Source of the DNA: Ephydatia muelleri
Taxonomy: Eukaryota > Porifera > Demospongiae > Spongillida > Spongillidae
NCBI GenBank assembly: GCA_013339895.1
Contig: JABACO010000006.1
Span: 1,153,942 to 1,217,941 of the forward strand
DNA: 64,000 bases
Direction: 5' to 3'
Shown: one piece after another, positions 24,249-35,004 of the stretch
Layout: each line of letters begins with the position of its first letter
Numbering within the stretch: the first letter of the stretch is position 1
Position numbers and translations under genes: made by a program
Notes under the pieces: model-generated
What the model saw: the letters and a program-made list of their open reading frames with translations, nothing else
Databases searched by the model: none
What the model was told of the DNA's origin: nothing

Positions 24249-24913
24249 TTAAAGGAGGAGACGCCACGTAAATAGTGGCGCAGGCCGTGCTCAAACTCCC
24301 GTATAAAAGGCGCTTGGATCCAACCGGAAATCACGTGAGCTCAACATCCTCAGAATGGCGTAGTTTTGTAAGTTGTTAGGATTCTCACCCAGACTTGCTG
24401 GCTACATCGTTTTTACATCGTTAAGACGGGCAGATCAAGTACTTCTTAGTACTCTATCGCGCGTTTTTATTTATTCTCGAAACAGACTCGCATTGTGTTT
24501 CAGTTTATACTGGAGAGTCCATTGATAGCTGTTACAAGCTCTGCGAGGCTTTACGTGAGTTTCAAAGATGAGCGTGGCTGCATGAGCATTTGCGTGAGCA
24601 AACAAAATATGAGCATTTGCGTGAGCAAACAAAACAGGAGAAAACTTCTGAAAGCCCTGATTCCAGCTGTCTCATTTACTGGAAATCAAAAACCACATCT
24701 CCACGTGCTGAAATTTCTGTGAAATATGTCTTCCGAACCTAGCGCCGTTCCTAGAATAAAGGTAAGGTTATGTTGTCAGGCACACGAATCGTCGATTCAG
24801 CAAAACGAATTAGTCAAATAATTAACACAGGTAATATAGAGCAATGCAATTAGTTAACAAGCCAGTATACTCATAACACAAGCCAGAATCAGCCACATTC
24901 CTTCTCATCTGTA
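24249..24913 (+). mobile_element. Kolobok left-end copy, cut by hAT insertion
   Basis: Starts at TTAA followed by AGGAGGAGACGCC and runs parallel to the copies at 34271-34890 and, inverted, 42095-42798. It carries the same TATA box (CCGTATAAAAGGCGCTTGG) and the short exon 24727-24762 (MSSEPSAVPRIK, then GTAAGG). Similarity continues to CATCTGTA, where the hAT at 24914 interrupts it. Confidence 0.85.
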
Positions 24914-26320
24914 CAGTGGCGGCGCGAGGGTCTCTGGCGCCCGGGGGCAGATTATGATATGGCGCCCCCCCCCCCCCCCGCATCCGTGCAGTCTTAATTG
25001 CTATCCTTAATTGTGGAGGTCCCGACAGTGGAGATAACCTATAGCGGTATTTGCGGTATTAACACTTTGAAGTCGAGGCTTGGCTATCATATGATCATTA
25101 GGCCTAGGCCTAAATTTCTTTTGTTTTGTTTTAGTATTTTCAAATCTTAGATAAACGCAGAACTTTGACAAAATTAAGGCAAAATTACGGTCTAGTGCAG
25201 CTCTAGATTATAGTTATATTAACAGTATTCTTCATATCAGTGCAAGTAAACTAATTTAGTCTATGGTCATACATGTGATTGAAAGAAATGATTTATTTTT
25301 AGATTAGTCATTAATTTAAAAGCTGGCAGCGAATTGGTCGATAATCTGATCAAAGTCAACACTGTTGAATACTTCTTTCTCTATTGAAAGAATTGCAAGA
25401 TTACCCAACCGTTCTTGTGCCATAGTAGACCTCAGATAGGTTTTGATTATCTTCAGCTTACTGAAGGATCTCTCACAGCTTGCCACCAGTTTTTGGTCAT
25501 TCCTCTTGCCACAGCCTTAGTACCAGACAGTGTTCTAGGCAGAGTTGCATCTTCATTTCGAAATGCATCAGGGCCAGTTTTTACCAGGAGTTCCTTTGTA
25601 GCATCATCAATGCATGGTCTTGCAGCTGCTGTGAAACTCATGAATCCAATATCCCCGAAAGTAATTATGGGATTATTATGGTAAATCAGTTGAGACGGGC
25701 CTGGTTTTGGATCTTCTTGCCCTGCCACTACCTCACTCTCATCACTGGTTTCATCACTATCATTAATATTGTCACTGGTGACTTCACTTTCCATTCTATT
25801 TGCCTCACTTTCCTCATTAGCACTTTTTGAACCAAGATCATCGTGCTCTGCTTCTTTGTCAACCTTTAAAAATGCAGCTAATAACTTGCTAGACTTGCGT
25901 GCTTCTTCAGCTGCCTTTGCTTTTCGCTTTCGGCGCTGCGCTCCACTCAGTTTTCCTGTGCTGCTCATTATGCGGAGAGTTTTTTACAACAACTTGTAAA
26001 CAACTGTGTTAGGGCCTAATTAGGGTCAGCGGTTGGCGTGGCGTGGTTAGAAGAAGTGACGTCATGCATACTTGCCACGTGCGTCACGTTCTCCAATATG
26101 ACGTCACTTAGGTTTGCGCTTATAGTAGCCTACAGGCATACTTAGGCTTACATGTAGGTCTACCTGTCATGATCAAGCTTAAGTTAAACTTGTATGGAAT
26201 CATTGTTTTCCCTTTGTTTAGTAGGCCTAGCCTTTTTTTATTGGCCTTAGCAGGCGCCCCCCTTGTCCCGGCGCCCGGGGGCAATTGCCCCCCCCTGCCC
26301 CCCCCCTCCCGCCGCCACTG
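24914..26320 (-). mobile_element. Internally deleted hAT transposon (1407 bp)
   Basis: The termini are CAGTGGCGGCGCGAGGG on the left and, inverted, CAGTGGCGGCGGGAGGG on the right, with poly-C tracts and GGCGCCCGGGGGCA inside each end. It was inserted into the tail of the Kolobok copy at CATCTGTA; the 42-kb copy shows the uninterrupted site. The right end abuts a long TG-rich tract, which probably hides the target duplication. Confidence 0.85.
25321..25968 (-). pseudogene. hAT transposase, N- and C-termini joined
   Basis: On the minus strand the frame from 25968 starts MSSTGKLSGAQRRKRKAKAA, a basic N-terminus of ZMYM-like hAT transposases. An acidic region follows, then PIITFGDIGFMSFTAAARPC and TKNWW. 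At about 25490 it passes directly, with frame change, to the C-terminal dimerisation domain (ASCERSFSKLKIIKTYLRS, MAQERLGNLAILSIEKE), ending near 25321. The BED finger and DDE catalytic core are missing, so the element is non-autonomous by internal deletion. Confidence 0.8.
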
Positions 26321-26880
26321 TGTGTGTGCGTGTGTGTGTGTCTGTGTATCTGCGTGTGTGTGTGTCTGTGTATCTGTGTGTGTTTGTGTGTGTCTGTGTG
26401 CGTTCGTGTGTCTGTGTGTGTGTGTTTGTATGCATCTGTGTGTACAGTATGCATGTGCGTCTGTGTGTGCCTGTGTATGCATGTGTGTATATCATGCATG
26501 TGTGTGTGCATGCGTGTCTGTGTGGGCTAGTGTGTATTTCCGTGTGTGTGTGTGTGTACGTGTGTGTGTACGTGTATGTGTTTGTCATATGTGTGTCGTG
26601 TGTTTTGTGTGTCCATGTGTGCGTCTGTGTATCTGTGTGTGTGTTTGTATGCGACTGTGTGTGTATGTCATGTGTGTGTCTGTGTGTGTGTTTTTGTATG
26701 TGTCTGTGTGTATGTCATGTGTGTGTCTGTGTGTGCATTTGTTTATGTGTGCATTTGTTTGTGTGTGCATTTGTTTGTGTGTGTGCGTTAGTGTGTCTGT
26801 GTGTGCATTTGTGTGTCTGTGTGTGTATGTCATGCGTGTGTGTGTGTGTGCCTGTGTGTGTGCATGTGTGTGTTATGCAA
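26321..26880. repeat. Imperfect (TG)n tract, ~560 bp
   Basis: Long TG-rich array interspersed with TC, TA and CATG. It stays open in several frames on both strands and therefore yields spurious ORFs of 80-250 codons. None is a gene. Confidence 0.9.
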
Positions 26881-27404
26881 GCTTGGTACACAAATTGAAA
26901 TGCAATCAGTTGAATTGAATAGAATACATGTGCATGTGACAATGTTTGTGAGTGAGAGTGTTTGTACTATCATCAGACAGGTGTATTGTTTGCCACATGT
27001 ATAACTGGTGTGTGCAAGTACGCTGTACATGAGTGTGTGTGTGTGTGTGGTTGTGTATAACAAAATACGCCATACGATAGTGTACAGGGCCATGTACGCA
27101 ACAATGCAAGTGTGTGCACAAGTGGAAGCCAGCATGAGTTCATGTACTACGTGTGAGCTGAAAGTTGTGTGAGACCGAAATCATGTAGCCGAGTGGGCGT
27201 GGCAGATATAAGACGATGATTTAGCAAGATGATGGCAAATAGGAAAGCTTTATTACACGACTATATAGAGGATAATGTGAGTGCGTAGCAAATAGCCTTA
27301 CGCGTGCCGTTTTGAATACTGCCGCGACGTGGGAGGCGCAACTGCGCAAGGTTATACTGCAACCATTCACTTGGGTCGGTTAATTTGGTACGATCGTCTG
27401 GAAC
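26881..27404. repeat. Dispersed repeat shared with 47.98-48.29 kb and 42.83-42.96 kb
   Basis: The part from 26881 to about 27300 matches 47980-48290 in the same orientation (TTGTTTGCCACATGTATAA, GACCGAAATCAT, AGCAAATAGCCTTAC). The last part (GCGACGTGGGAGGCG; CAACCATTCACTTGG; GGTACGATCGTC) matches 42880-42960. The EnSpm-like element at 27405 interrupts it. Confidence 0.75.
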
Positions 27405-27942
27405 CCCAGCGAAAAAATCTTGTGAATCTTGGTCAAGATCTTGGCATTCTTGAACAAGATCTTATGTATCTTGGTCATGATACAAGATTCTTGACCAAGG
27501 TAACCAAGATCTTGACCAAGATTTTTTGAATGACACTTCGATTTTAAAAAGTATGATGTGAAAACCATAAATAGTAATTGTTAAAATGGATTGCCATCAA
27601 GATAGTTGTTTTTTCAAACAGAAGAAATCACAATATTTTATAATAAAAAAATTGCAAGAATCTTGAGCAAGATAATATGAATCTTGATCAAGATCTTGAC
27701 CCAAGAATCTTGACCCGGATCCTTGAGTCTTGACCAAGACAAGATTTGGTGAATCTTGACCAATGTTCGATTACATGTTAAATCTACAATGTTTCATATC
27801 GGAAGATTCATATCACAAGGATACAAATCCTCACCTAAATTTGTATTTTAAAAGTTAATTGTACAACAGTTTAAAGTTGGTTAGGGCTGACTATATGCAT
27901 GCCAGTGACACATATGCAGATAACAACGTGCACATTAACAAA

Positions 27943-30900
27943 TCAATGATGCTCAAAATGATTTGGTTGCACTACAATATAGTCTGTGGCAGAATGCTTT
28001 ATAGGTATATGGACACATAGTTGAATGATGGCATTTGCTGCAAAAGTTACAATAGCATTGGTAACTGATAGCTTTCTCACTTTAAAAAGGAAACGATTCA
28101 ATAAAGCAGATCCGTTGATCAATGAGCTGTTCTTAATACATGGTGTACCAATATCATTAAAGATGTTCTCATGAAGTGTTTCAAAAACGTTTCCTATACC
28201 TATCACACTACCATTAATCATGCAAAATCTTCGTACTGAAACAAATACTAAGTTCTCATTGTATTTTATTTGGCATACTGAACTATCTCTTTTTCTTTTA
28301 TTAATCATAGGTCGAGGTTTCACTTCTTCATTGTGTATTTTGAAAGATGGAACGATACTCACTCTCTCCTCTTCAACTAACATCCTGTCTTTTAATAAAG
28401 CATCCATTTCTTCTTTGGGTAATAGTAATTGTTTACATTTCCTGTTGTCCTCTTCATGATGAGACTTGTTTAAATACTTGATAAAAGATATTGTTTCATC
28501 ATTGTTTTCATGTGGTACCGCTGCACAACTTGAGGCTTGATGCATCATAAATGACTCAACAAGTTGGGGCAGAATATTACCTGTGCCATGAGCATATTTA
28601 CGCAAGTAGCCATTGAGATTTTCAAACCCAAATGTTGAATAACACCAGAGAGGACCCCAGTCCTCGACACAATCACATATGTGTGCTAACATATGAAAAT
28701 TTGCAGTACACAGTGTCTTAGGATACAACTCTGGTAAGAGTTCATGGAATGTTTTTAGTAATTCTCTACATTTAGTTATGTCTTCCTTTCTTATGCAGGT
28801 GCCCAGAAGTATATGAAGACTAGTAATTAATAAAGAAAGATGGATCACATAGTCTGGTGGCAAGATGTGCATAAGTAATGGTATGGCATAATACAAGAGC
28901 CAAGCCCGATGTTCAGAAGCTTTCCAAAAAGTACTGCTCACCTTTAAAGATCGTGGTGAGCGTCGGAAGCTATGGGGTGGTTTAATTCTGAGCAACATTT
29001 TGTCAAGTTTATCAATCTCTTTGCCTATGTAAAAGCGACGATCTTTAAAGCTTCCATCTGACCAGTATTTTAAGAGCATTTTACTGATTCCCTCTAAAAT
29101 CATGTGCATATAATCTATAGGAATATATCTAACAATATCAATGTACAAAGATAAGACTGAATGACCCTTAACTCCATACATAGGCTTTCCTAATCTCTCA
29201 GCAAGAGTAGCCCAACTTTCCATGTCTTCTTTACATCGTTTTATGTAATCTTGGAGAGGAGGGAACAGCATTCTTTTAAACTCATAAACCCCTTCGTGAA
29301 GACAGTAGAGGCAGCCAAAGTAACCATTGAACTGAAGAGTGTTGGTTGCCAACGGTCGTGCCACTAAATCAAACACACACAATATGAGTTTAACCTTTAT
29401 GACTTTATCTATACCATTTGCACTTATTGCAATGCCTTTTGTACCATACACCTTTAGCTTTTCAAGAACAGGTTGAAGTATCATTTCCAATTTTGGCTTT
29501 ACTGGTCCTAGCCATATTCCTGCCAGTATAAGATTTGAAACGTTCATTCTTAAAGCTGGAGGCAAGCTTGTTAAGGCTAGCATTACTGGCCAAATACTTT
29601 GCCCTATACAAGAAAGCAAAATAAATAAATTAAAATGCACATCTGCATTGTTTGTCTAAATGTAGGATAGCAATGCTAACATTTACAGGTCATGCATAAA
29701 CAAGTGCTTAAAACTATAAAAACTTACCACACGACTTAAACAGTGGCACTCCATCTGCATTCAGAATAAGACCTATGTGTTCTGCAAATTGATCCTCAAG
29801 TGTCACTTTCTGCTTATATTGTTCAAACCTTGCTCCATCAGAAATATCAGCTATGACTCCAGGTATTGCTGGTTTATATACATGATTATGGATAGTACTC
29901 CAGTTTTCTGAATAAGGAACAAAAGGTTGCATAAAATAGGCCTATTGTAGTATGTAACTTCAATCAACACAAACCTTCAACAATGCTCTTAAGGCGTGAT
30001 TCAAAACTGAGTAGCGTGAAGTAACACACTTGTGTTGATGCAGTTTTACACTCGTGTTTGAGACATCCTTTCATTGCATCTTCAATCTCACCATAGCAAG
30101 TTGAACAATAGTATGTGTTAACTGTCTCCATACATCCAAACATATTTTTCAGAAGGTACAGTGATTTAGGGCTTAGATTTGGCTTTGGGCAATGAATTGA
30201 TACTAAGTCTAGTAATTGCTTTGTAGCAACATCAGTTAGTTTATTTGCTAAACAGAATCTGTATATTGACAGCCAGCTAGCTTGAGTAGTAAGAGGGGCA
30301 CCAGGATACAAAGGATCCGAAGGTAGTTCTGCAGGGAACACATACAGTGTGGGATGTAAAATGATATAGTTTTATTGTCACAATGCTCTTAAAAATACTG
30401 TACATTTGTAACATGTCCCATGCACAATGCCTTCTTACCTTTCATTTTCATATTCAAATGTTGACTTGTGCTGTTCACTATACAGGGGTTACAGTCTTTG
30501 GAATAACCAGCAGCATAAGATACAGGGTCTGAGCTACATTCCTGCATAGTAGGTGCTCTTAAGTCTTCAGCATCAGGTACCTCATCACACAACATGCCTA
30601 CATCATCTCCCTGCAGAGCATTATTTGCTTCTCTTACACAATTACCAAAATGACTGCTGGTAGAGCTCTCATCACTTTCGATATCAGTATCATCTTCACT
30701 CTCCACATCTCTATCCTCATCACTATTTACGGCAGTGGTGGCATGATTGCCCATGCGTGAGCTTCCACCATGTGTAAGCACATCCCAGTCCACATCAGAG
30801 TCTTCTACAAACAATAAAAGTTGCAGCATAAGTGGCATTAGGGTGTGACCATGCACCAACACTAATACAAAATAAGACCACGCAAACTCTACACAGATGT

Positions 30901-31675
30901 TAGAAGTTAAGATAGTATTCAAGCATTTGTGATCTTCCTATTAACAAGTACATACCATTGACAGGCTTAAGCTCATCAGGAATATCAGAAACGTTGTCAT
31001 CAAGAACATCACTATCCTCGTCACTATTTATGGTAGTGGTGGCATGATTGCCAATGAGTGTAGTTCCACCATGTGCAAGCACATCACAATCCACATCTGA
31101 GTCTTCTACAAACAATAAAAAGTTGCAGCATTACTAAGGCAAGTATAGCATTTTGATTGTGACCATGCAACAACACTAAGAACGCACATTTAAAAAATAA
31201 GAACACACAATCCTATTAATAAGTACATACCATTGACAGGCTCGTGTTCATCAGGAACATCAGGAACGTCGTCATCAAGAACATCACTGACACTAGGTTG
31301 ACCTGTAGAATGTTGCATTTTAAAAATAAATATGGGTAATTCATATTACTATGCTCCTACTGTTTTGCCAACGTGCTGTACTTTCAGGAATCTGGGAACT
31401 GATATCAGTATTGTACAGTTTTCTTTTTGTTATGACTTTTCCTGTGTTGAAGCAAGTGTGATGTATGCATATGATCACCACACTCTTTGAATAATTAACT
31501 TCGTTGCGGGTTGCATGACCAAACCCATAAATTACGGTTACATGGCTTACCACAATCCGAAGCCTTGGAAAGCTTGTGTCGTCTAGCAGTTCGCGAGGGG
31601 ATGGGAATAAGAGGGCTTTGAAGATACTTGTTGTACTTTCCTCTTCGTTTCTGAACTCGAATAACGTCGGCCATC
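27943..31675 (-). CDS. EnSpm-like (tnp2/Transposase_21-type) transposase
   Basis: Multi-exon minus-strand gene. The first exon is 31675-31551 (ATG; basic N-terminus MADVIRVQKRRGKYNKYLQS) with a GTAAGC donor. Acidic exons follow: about 31303-31232; 31107-30957 (EDSDVDCDVLAHGGT); and from about 30807, a duplicate of the previous one (VEDSDVDWDVLTHGG). Exons near 30330-29975 (PSDPLYPGAPLTTQASWL; Cys pairs YYCSTCYGEIEDAMKGCLKHEC) and 29909-29728 (HIGLILNADGVPLFKS, with the first catalytic Asp) lead into 29603-27943. That last exon is one long open frame: QSIWPVMLALTSLPPALR, FGCLYCLHEGVYEFKR, IPIDYMHMILEGISKMLLKY, HMLAHICDCVEDWGPLWCYS and FENLNGYLRKYAHGTG. This arrangement is that of animal EnSpm/CACTA transposases. 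The large exons look intact, so the copy may be young. Confidence 0.85.
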
Positions 31676-31748
31676 TTTATCTTGTTCAGGGGGGGTTAAT
31701 TATGACATTCTAACACGTGATTTCATTATCTCCACCTGTGCGTGCCAT
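31676..31748. promoter_or_regulatory. Divergent promoter region of the EnSpm-like element
   Basis: Only 73 bp separate the minus-strand transposase ATG (31675) and the plus-strand BEN gene ATG (31749). The space contains a run of G on the plus strand and no TATA box. A shared bidirectional promoter is inferred. Confidence 0.5.
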
Positions 31749-33877
31749 ATGGCAAATAAGAGACAAAGAGAGTTACCTGCGAGACTAAAAGATAAAGCAT
31801 GGGACGATCCTCCAGCGAAAAAACGTATGTTACTTATTAGTATGAATATTGCATATTTTTTTACTGTGATTCTAAATTTATAGAACGGGTGAAGGTGGTT
31901 TGCGTGGAAACGAATAAAACCCACTTTGTCATGACCACTGCACTTGAAAAGGAAGACCGCGATTTTGTAACGGATGAAGATCTTCAAGTGGGAAATGTGT
32001 TAGTGTGGACCAAAAACAAAAAGAGAACAACAGTCCGTGTGGTAGCACAAATTGGTAGGCAATTCAGCACATACACATGTACGATCGCAACATATATTTG
32101 CCCTGAACTCTTTAGTCTTTTTTTAGCATACATAGTGGCACATTTGGTGGTTGTTATATAGTCTGGATTTGTAATAGAATTTTAACACCTGCCGCTTAAT
32201 TACGCGTGCGAGGAGTATGACTGTTTTCTGTTTGGCTGATTTTCTGCAGAGCAACCTAAGATGTTTATAGAAGACAGTGCCAGTGGAAGTGATGAAGATG
32301 CAAGTGGAAATACGAAAGATGACAAAGAGGCTGGAAATACGAAAGATGACAAAGAGGCAAGTTATAATAAATATTGAACATTTGTATGCATGCTAAAATA
32401 TTGTAATACTAGTGTGCTCTTTTGTTTGCTTGCAAACTGTATGTGTATGCTTGTGAATGAAGATATATTTGGGTACAATTACAAATGAATTTCCCACTTC
32501 AATACCCCCTTCCCCCCAATAAAAAAATCAAAAAAACTAAGGTAATAATAAGCATCACTAGGAATGTGAATTCATGCTCCACACTTGAACACATTCACTG
32601 GGACCATTATGTATATAGATGATGATAACATTAGAAAAATTTATACACTGAAAAAGTGTGCATGATGCAGACATTACGGCCACCATGGGGATGGTCTCAA
32701 CAGGCACAACCATGGAGCAAACAATGTATGGATGCATATGAGGTAACAACTTTTTATATCCCATTGTGTTAGTGATTAAAATTTGTATCTGTATAAAGAA
32801 TATGGAGACACAAATTACGAGCAATGAGGTAAGGTATCTGTATTAGTCACATAGCAGTCACATTTTAAAAATAATTTAGAAGATTGACTGTACAGTAAGA
32901 AAAGAAAATCTGTCTGAACCAAGAAGTGACAAGAGGAAAGAGTCATATGTAAGTTTACATTATTTTATCTCCCTGTTATCTTCTCCTCTAATGCAACTGT
33001 TCTGTATGTATTTATTTTATGTCTGTATTATGCATACATGTATGCCTGTACACATGTATACATATACATTATGTAAGCATGTATGGTTCATTTTGAAATT
33101 TTTTTCTCTGTTATGAGAAACAATTTTCAATTATCACATAGGAAAGTATTGTTGTTGATGAGCTGAAACTGATACGGGTGGCAGTGGAAGGCATTCTCAC
33201 TCATCTGAGAACAAACAGCAACACAGGTATAAGTATTACATATTCTTTATTAATTCAGTTCATCTACTTCCACAACATAATTGAACCAACTTTTATAACA
33301 TCAGTTCAACCTACTTCTACAACTCAATTTCAACCAGCTTCCATAGCTCAAGTTCAATGTACTTCAACAGTTCCAGTTATATCTCCTTCAAATTCTACAA
33401 CACTGGCTTGTAGTTCAGATTGCGCACAGCCAGTTGGCCTATGTGGGACCTCCCACCTTCCTGAGTATTTCAGGGCTGTAAGTTACAGCAGTATGTAGCA
33501 TTACAAGAATTTATATGCATATGTATGTTAACACAGAAAAGTGGTGTAGATTTGCTGAAGGTCAGAGGAACCACTGTTGTGAAGTATGCGTTAGGATTGA
33601 TGGACGCGTTGTACACTGAGGAAGAATTAAGCACATGTTCATTTGTCCCTGTGGGAAAGTCCACAACTAGTGCAAAGCCACCTCTGTCCCCTACGAGAAT
33701 GACATTGCTTGAAGGTATATGCTACAGATCATAATCTATACATGCATGTGACATATTGCATATTCTTTGATAGATTGCTTAAAAGAAAGGTTTACCAGCT
33801 CCGAGTTACAACATGATGCTGATGCTATGAGACAGTCCTGTAGCCAAAAATGCAGAGATAAATGCAGAAAGAAGTAG
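31749..33877 (+). CDS. BEN-domain protein carried by the EnSpm-like element
   Basis: Plus-strand gene starting 73 bp from the transposase start codon. The exon at 31749-31824 reads MANKRQRELPARLKDKAWDD. The exon at 31884-32054 follows (VKVVCVETNKTHFVMTTALE). The exon at 32250-32356 is acidic, with a duplicated GNTKDDKEA, and ends in a GC donor (GAG|GCAAGT). Small exons lie at about 32799-32829 and 32880-32949, then one near 33142-33227 (IVVDELKLIRVAVEGILTHL). The exon at 33537-33714 reads LLKVRGTTVVKYALGLMDAL and KPPLSPTRMTLLE, and the last exon 33774-33877 reads DCLKERF and SCSQKCRDKCRKK. The last two form a BEN domain (DNA/chromatin binding). BEN proteins often accompany transposase in invertebrate transposons; a role in binding the element or in regulation is inference. 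Middle exons are less certain. Confidence 0.75.
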
Positions 33878-34270
33878 CTCTGTACTTGTAAGCATTATCT
33901 GTGAACGATGACAATGTACCTGCAATTATGTACTAAAAAAAAAATGAAAATGTTATGTGTTAAGAAGGCAAGATCATGTGTCAAAGAGGCAAGATCATGG
34001 CAATGATCATGGGTCATGGAGACAAGATCATGGCCATGGTCGTGGGTCAAGATCATGGGTCAAAGACCCATGATCATGGGTCAAGGAGACCAAGATCATG
34101 GGCAAGACAGTGTGGAATTTGGCCGCAATAATCCACAGCATCTTGATCTTGGCCATGATCTTGGTCATGTTCTTGGTCAAGATTTTTTCGCTGGGACTGA
34201 GCAGTGTTCTTCTTTTGACTCACTGCCTGAGTGAGACAAAAACAGTTGGGAACGGCTAGCTTACTGTAGT

Positions 34271-34999
34271 TTAAAGGAGGAGACGCCACGTAAATAGTGG
34301 CGCAGGCCGTGCTCAAACTCCCGTATAAAAGGCGCTTGGATCCAACCGGAAATCACGTGAGCTCAACATCCTCAGAATGGCGTAAGCTGTTAGGATTCTC
34401 ACCCACACTTGCTGGCTACATCGTTTTTACGTTGTTAAGACGCGGGCAGATCAAGTACTTCTTAGTACTCTATCGCGCGGCGTTATTTGTTCTCGAAACA
34501 GACTCGCATTGTGTTTCAGTTTATACTGGAGAGTGCATTGATAACTGTTACAAGCTCTGCGAGGCTTTACGTGAGTTTCAAAGGTGAGCGTGGCTACATG
34601 AGCATTTGCGTGAGCAAAACAAAATATGAGCATTTGCGTGAGCAAACAAAACAATAAAATGGAGAAAACTTTTGAAAGCCCTGATTCCAGCTGTCTCATT
34701 TACTGGAAATCAAAAACCACATCTCCACGTGCTGAAATTTTTATATAGCAGGAGGTTTTCTGTGAAATATGTCTTCCGAACCTAGCGCCGTTCCTAGAAT
34801 AAAGGTAAGGTTATGTTGTCAGGCACACGATTCAGCAAAACGAATTTGTCAAAAAAGTAACACAGGTAATATAGAGCAATGCAATTAGTAAACAAGCCAG
34901 TATATAGACATGAAGCCATCATTTTAAATCTAAAACAGCCGCACGGCCGGTTGAAATTTTTGGATCCAAGCTCCTTTTATACGGCAACTCCTGCTTTAA
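34271..34999. mobile_element. Kolobok deletion derivative (MITE, 729 bp)
   Basis: Both ends are TTAA followed inward by AGGAGGAGACGCC (left) and AGCAGGAGTTGCC (right). The left ~620 bp match the right end of the full element at 37871-42798 in inverted orientation, including TATA box and the MSSEPSAVPRIK exon (34771-34806). The right ~95 bp match its left end. It is therefore an internal-deletion derivative of that element. Confidence 0.85.
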
Positions 35000-35004
35000 G
35001 GGAG

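Larger units (their letters stand above)
27405..34195. mobile_element. EnSpm/CACTA-like DNA transposon with BEN-domain gene (6.8 kb)
   Basis: The termini are an exact 18-bp inverted repeat, CCCAGCGAAAAAATCTTG (27405-27422) and its reverse complement (34178-34195). Subterminal regions of several hundred bp on each side are packed with variants of AAGATCTTGACCAAG in both orientations (27420-27770 and 33960-34195), as in CACTA-type elements where they bind transposase. AC precedes the left end and follows the right end, a possible 2-bp target duplication. It carries a minus-strand tnp2-type transposase and a plus-strand BEN-domain gene. The flanks continue into each other relative to the repeat copy at 42.8-43.1 kb, which supports the borders. 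Confidence 0.8.

Noticed and set aside
26285-26918. ORFs of 80-250 codons rich in Cys/Val or His/Thr
   Set aside because: They are translations of the TG/CA repeat tract, with overlapping frames on both strands.
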